Source: Branchinecta lynchi (lineage: Eukaryota > Arthropoda > Branchiopoda > Anostraca > Branchinectidae). Taken from it: DNA of 64,000 bases. Location: the NCBI GenBank assembly GCA_023053575.1, contig JAKZAP010000013.1, positions 2,862,001-2,926,000 of the forward strand, read 5' to 3'. Both the position numbers and the translations under genes were made by a program. Positions 61,610 through 64,000 of this stretch are shown here, piece after piece; the stretch's first letter is position 1, and each line of letters begins with the position of its first letter. The notes under the pieces were generated by a model that searched no databases, was not told the DNA's origin, and was given only the letters and a program-made list of their open reading frames with translations.

Positions 61610-61769
61610 AAAGCTCTCTAGGTAAAACAACAGTGTATTCTATTTTGTTTTTATGAATTAAATGCCAAAAAGTGACACTACGCTGCATCATCTCAACGAG
61701 TGTGAAGGTTCCTTTCCGAATGTGACACGACAGTATTTGCTTTAACTCCCGGTAATACTGCCAAGAACA

Positions 61770-61775
61770 AATAAA
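61770..61775 (+). terminator. Candidate polyadenylation signal AATAAA
   Basis: AATAAA 161 bp after the proposed stop codon, followed ~15-25 bp later by a T/GT-rich stretch (CTCTTTCCTTCCCGTGTG). A plausible 3' end for the lipoprotein transcript near 61790. Confidence 0.45.
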
Positions 61776-62019
61776 CGCTCTTTCCTTCCCGTGTGAACAG
61801 GCCAGAACATCCGCCTCGCTAGTGGCTACGTTGTTCTCTTCGCAAATGACTCAAGTGTGTAACGGCAGAGACCAACGAGTATACACGGGCGACCAAGAAA
61901 TGGCTCCACCTCCGCTCATTTTTGTCGGAACATTTTTAGTCGGTGGATGGACGAGAGACCATTGTTCATACTCGTTATTTGTTCTTGATACTGCAACACT
62001 CCAAGAGCAGACCTGTCCT

Positions 62020-62100
62020 CAGGGGCGTCGCTAAGGGGGGGGGGGGGGGGGTACCCCCCCCCCCTTGAAGAAAGAAAAAAGCTAAAACGGGCGCTCATCT
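62020..62100 (+). mobile_element. hAT-type terminus with poly-G/poly-C
   Basis: CAGGGGCGTCGCTAAGGGGG is a typical hAT end, followed by G and C runs (62035-62064). The other end was not located. Confidence 0.5.
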
Positions 62101-62630
62101 GGGTTTCAGATTCAAATTCAGCTCATCTGGGCGCTCACCCAGAAAAGCTAAATGGGGGACTGGTAGTGCGCCCGAAAAAGTCAGTAAGGCTAGTTATTAA
62201 GGCGTCGGCTGTTCTGGGTTCTCGAGCGTCTGGAATTGCATTCTCAGTCGCATGTTTGGAGAGACAGGCTATTCCTAGTCGTTCAGATACGAGAGGTTTT
62301 TTAATCATATTTTGTCAGAATGAGAAGTGTGATTGTTAGAATCAAACTTCCATGACTGACAGAAGACAAATCTTGAGTTTCGCCCTGCAGCACAAAGTTT
62401 TAACCTACGTTTTACCACAATCTGCTGTCTACTAGTATCTCTCGATATTCAAGTAAAAATCAGGCTGATTTTGCTTGTACTGCTACCTTTCCAATAATTT
62501 GTTAGTTTCATGTAAAGATCCTATGTATTTTAGTAGAAAAGCATTTAATGATTCGAGTTTTTCTCCAATCCGACGTTAAAAAATAAATTGGCTTCGTGAG
62601 CAATGAGAGAAGATTAAATGACGGGTCTGA
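62101..62630. other. Intergenic, no feature assigned
   Basis: Small duplication of CTCATCTGGG...GCGCTCA at 62094-62138. No gene recognised. Confidence 0.3.
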
Positions 62631-62631
62631 T

Positions 62632-64000
62632 TATTGAATGAATGAATATGTTTAATACCCATCTTTACATAAAAATGTCACTGATGGAGTATAAGAAAAG
62701 AAAAATAAACAAAAAGGAAAAATGAACAACACACAAAATACAATTTTAAATTGGCACTACGTAGTTCAAAGAAGAGAGACAAAACAAAAATAATAATAAT
62801 AACTACTTAACTACTGCTTAATTGCTGGATAGAGGCTATTTAGAGGGTCGAGGAATTTCAGAAATCGAGCACGACGCTCTAAAGCAGCCTCAATCGGATC
62901 TTTAACTCCCTGATTTCGTGTAACACAGCGGCAGCCCAAGCACGAATTTAGCATATTTGTAAAAAGTACTTCTAATAGTTCTAACATCAGATGTGTTGAA
63001 AATTCTCCAGAAAGGTGCTAGTGCAAGTGCATGCGGTAATGCAAGAGCATTATACAGCTTGGCTAGCACCAGTCTGTTGTAACGCGCTTTCGACGCAGCA
63101 AGCATATCATATTATTTTCTGACTTTGGCGGAAAAATGCGTGATTAGGCCGGAACGTGTAGATTGCAGGTCTTTACTGATCGGCAACCCGAGGTAAGTCA
63201 GAGATTCGGAAGGGATTAGTACTATGTCCCCTAACTTCACCTTAATCGAAGAACTATCACACTTTCTACCGTTAAAAGTAATCACTTTTACTAGGGATAA
63301 ATGCGAGCCCTATGACCGCATACGAACGACTAAGTATGCTGAAATTCTCTTCAAAACGGGAGATCGAACGGCTCAGGTTGAGTACGTCATCTGCATAATT
63401 CAGAAGCGACACATCAAGCCCACGGAAAATAAAGCTCAATTTCGCTTGTTTTTGCGCTTCAATTACGCTATTATTGTACAAAGGGGGGGGGGGATGAAAG
63501 TACACCTTCTCTAATACCCTTGCGTACAGGAATAACTTTATCTGAACCTACATGTCCTTTCTTAGAAGGATAACATAGATGGCACTTTACACAAGGGACT
63601 TGTACCGTGAGCATTACCATAAAAAAAAAATTCAATATAATTTAGAAGTCTAGGACTCCCTTGTCCGAGCCACGTAGACAAATCAGGACCCACAAGACGG
63701 GGTCTCATGGTGAAAACCAAATAAAACCAAATATAAAATTTTAACGGGGAAATTGCCCTTGACACCAGAGCCTCCATAACTTTGCAAAGAACAGGAGAAA
63801 CGGTAATAGGACGGTACGATTCACACAGACTAGGATCTTTTCCCTTCTTACAGACTGGCTTAATCGCAACACTTCATTTGATTCATTTGTGCCTGAACTT
63901 TAAATTCTGAACAAGTCAACCCCATTTCAGTTTTTTTTTTTCTGGATGATCAGTACTTCTTTTTTGGTAAGAACATCATCTAACTTCTGGCTAAATGTCT
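62632..64000 (-). mobile_element. LINE reverse transcriptase, runs to window edge
   Basis: The AATG tail (62632-62648) is the 3' end. On the minus strand: SYRPITVSPVLCKVMEALV (~63825-63760), NYADDVLNLSRS (~63400) and C-terminal LALAPFWRIFNTSD (63010). Frameshifts and a G run at 63482-63492 break the ORF. Upstream part beyond ~63860 is less clear. Confidence 0.8.

Noticed and set aside
61802..62034. A further terminal exon after GTGAACAG at 61801
   Set aside because: Reachable in frame only if the stop at 61607 is bypassed or exon 20 spliced directly to it; the frame runs into a hAT terminus at 62020 and looks unlike a lipoprotein tail.

Overview
This is eukaryotic DNA, almost certainly from an invertebrate animal. 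It holds one large protein-coding gene on the + strand, split by GT-AG introns that are packed with transposable elements. The phylum cannot be fixed from the sequence. No bacterial operon structure, CRISPR array, tRNA or rRNA gene was seen.

Main gene. About 21 exons from 3850 to 61609 (+) encode the C-terminal ~1,430 residues of a secreted large lipid transfer protein of the apolipophorin/ApoB/vitellogenin superfamily. The 5' part, including the lipid-binding N-terminal module, lies upstream of the window. Splice phases agree across every junction from 3850 to 58259 (1,428 codons, no in-frame stop). In order, the product has: beta-rich lipoprotein segments (exons at 3850, 7072, 8660, 15247, 15444, 16142, 17991); charged, probably amphipathic helical segments (21802, 23002, 24379, 27497); a von Willebrand D domain (30151, 35235, 36839); a C8-like cysteine module (36839, 44608); and a vWA-like domain with a cysteine-rich tail (48275, 50541, 51120, 56064, 58075). 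The last coding exon is uncertain (61583-61609 preferred, 60770-60823 alternative).

1-3320. An AT-rich, compact, intron-poor block unlike the rest. It has a truncated leftward ORF with two SAP-like helix-extended-loop-helix segments, a small membrane-hairpin ORF, a 258-residue leftward ORF and a 102-residue rightward ORF. Between them lie iterated repeats, a start region copied three times in tandem, and a hairpin flanked by direct repeats. Two of the ORFs share a near-identical leader up to the ATG. The best reading is part of a virus-like or large DNA-transposon element, probably sitting in an upstream intron of the lipoprotein gene. It does not match a family I can name.

Intron content. 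Mostly 5'-truncated non-LTR retrotransposons (several families, both strands) at about 6.0-7.05, 11.3-13.4, 15.7-16.1, 18.8-19.1, 19.4-21.2, 23.9-24.1, 28.2-28.6, 44.9-45.4, 51.3-52.0, 52.4-55.3 and 62.6-64 kb. A broken Gypsy LTR element lies at 10.6-14.7 kb. There are many MITE-type families, several with target-site duplications: an AGCGTGTTCC family (5-bp TSD), hAT-like poly-G elements (8-bp TSD), Harbinger-like (TAA), TTAA-type and TA-type. A family ending in GGGATCCC carries its own internal satellite and has three copies (32.15-34.47, 58.6-59.7, 59.8-60.6 kb). Nested insertions allow relative dating. Several retroelement fragments end within tens of bases of splice sites, so insertion has gone right up to the exon edges without breaking the reading frame.
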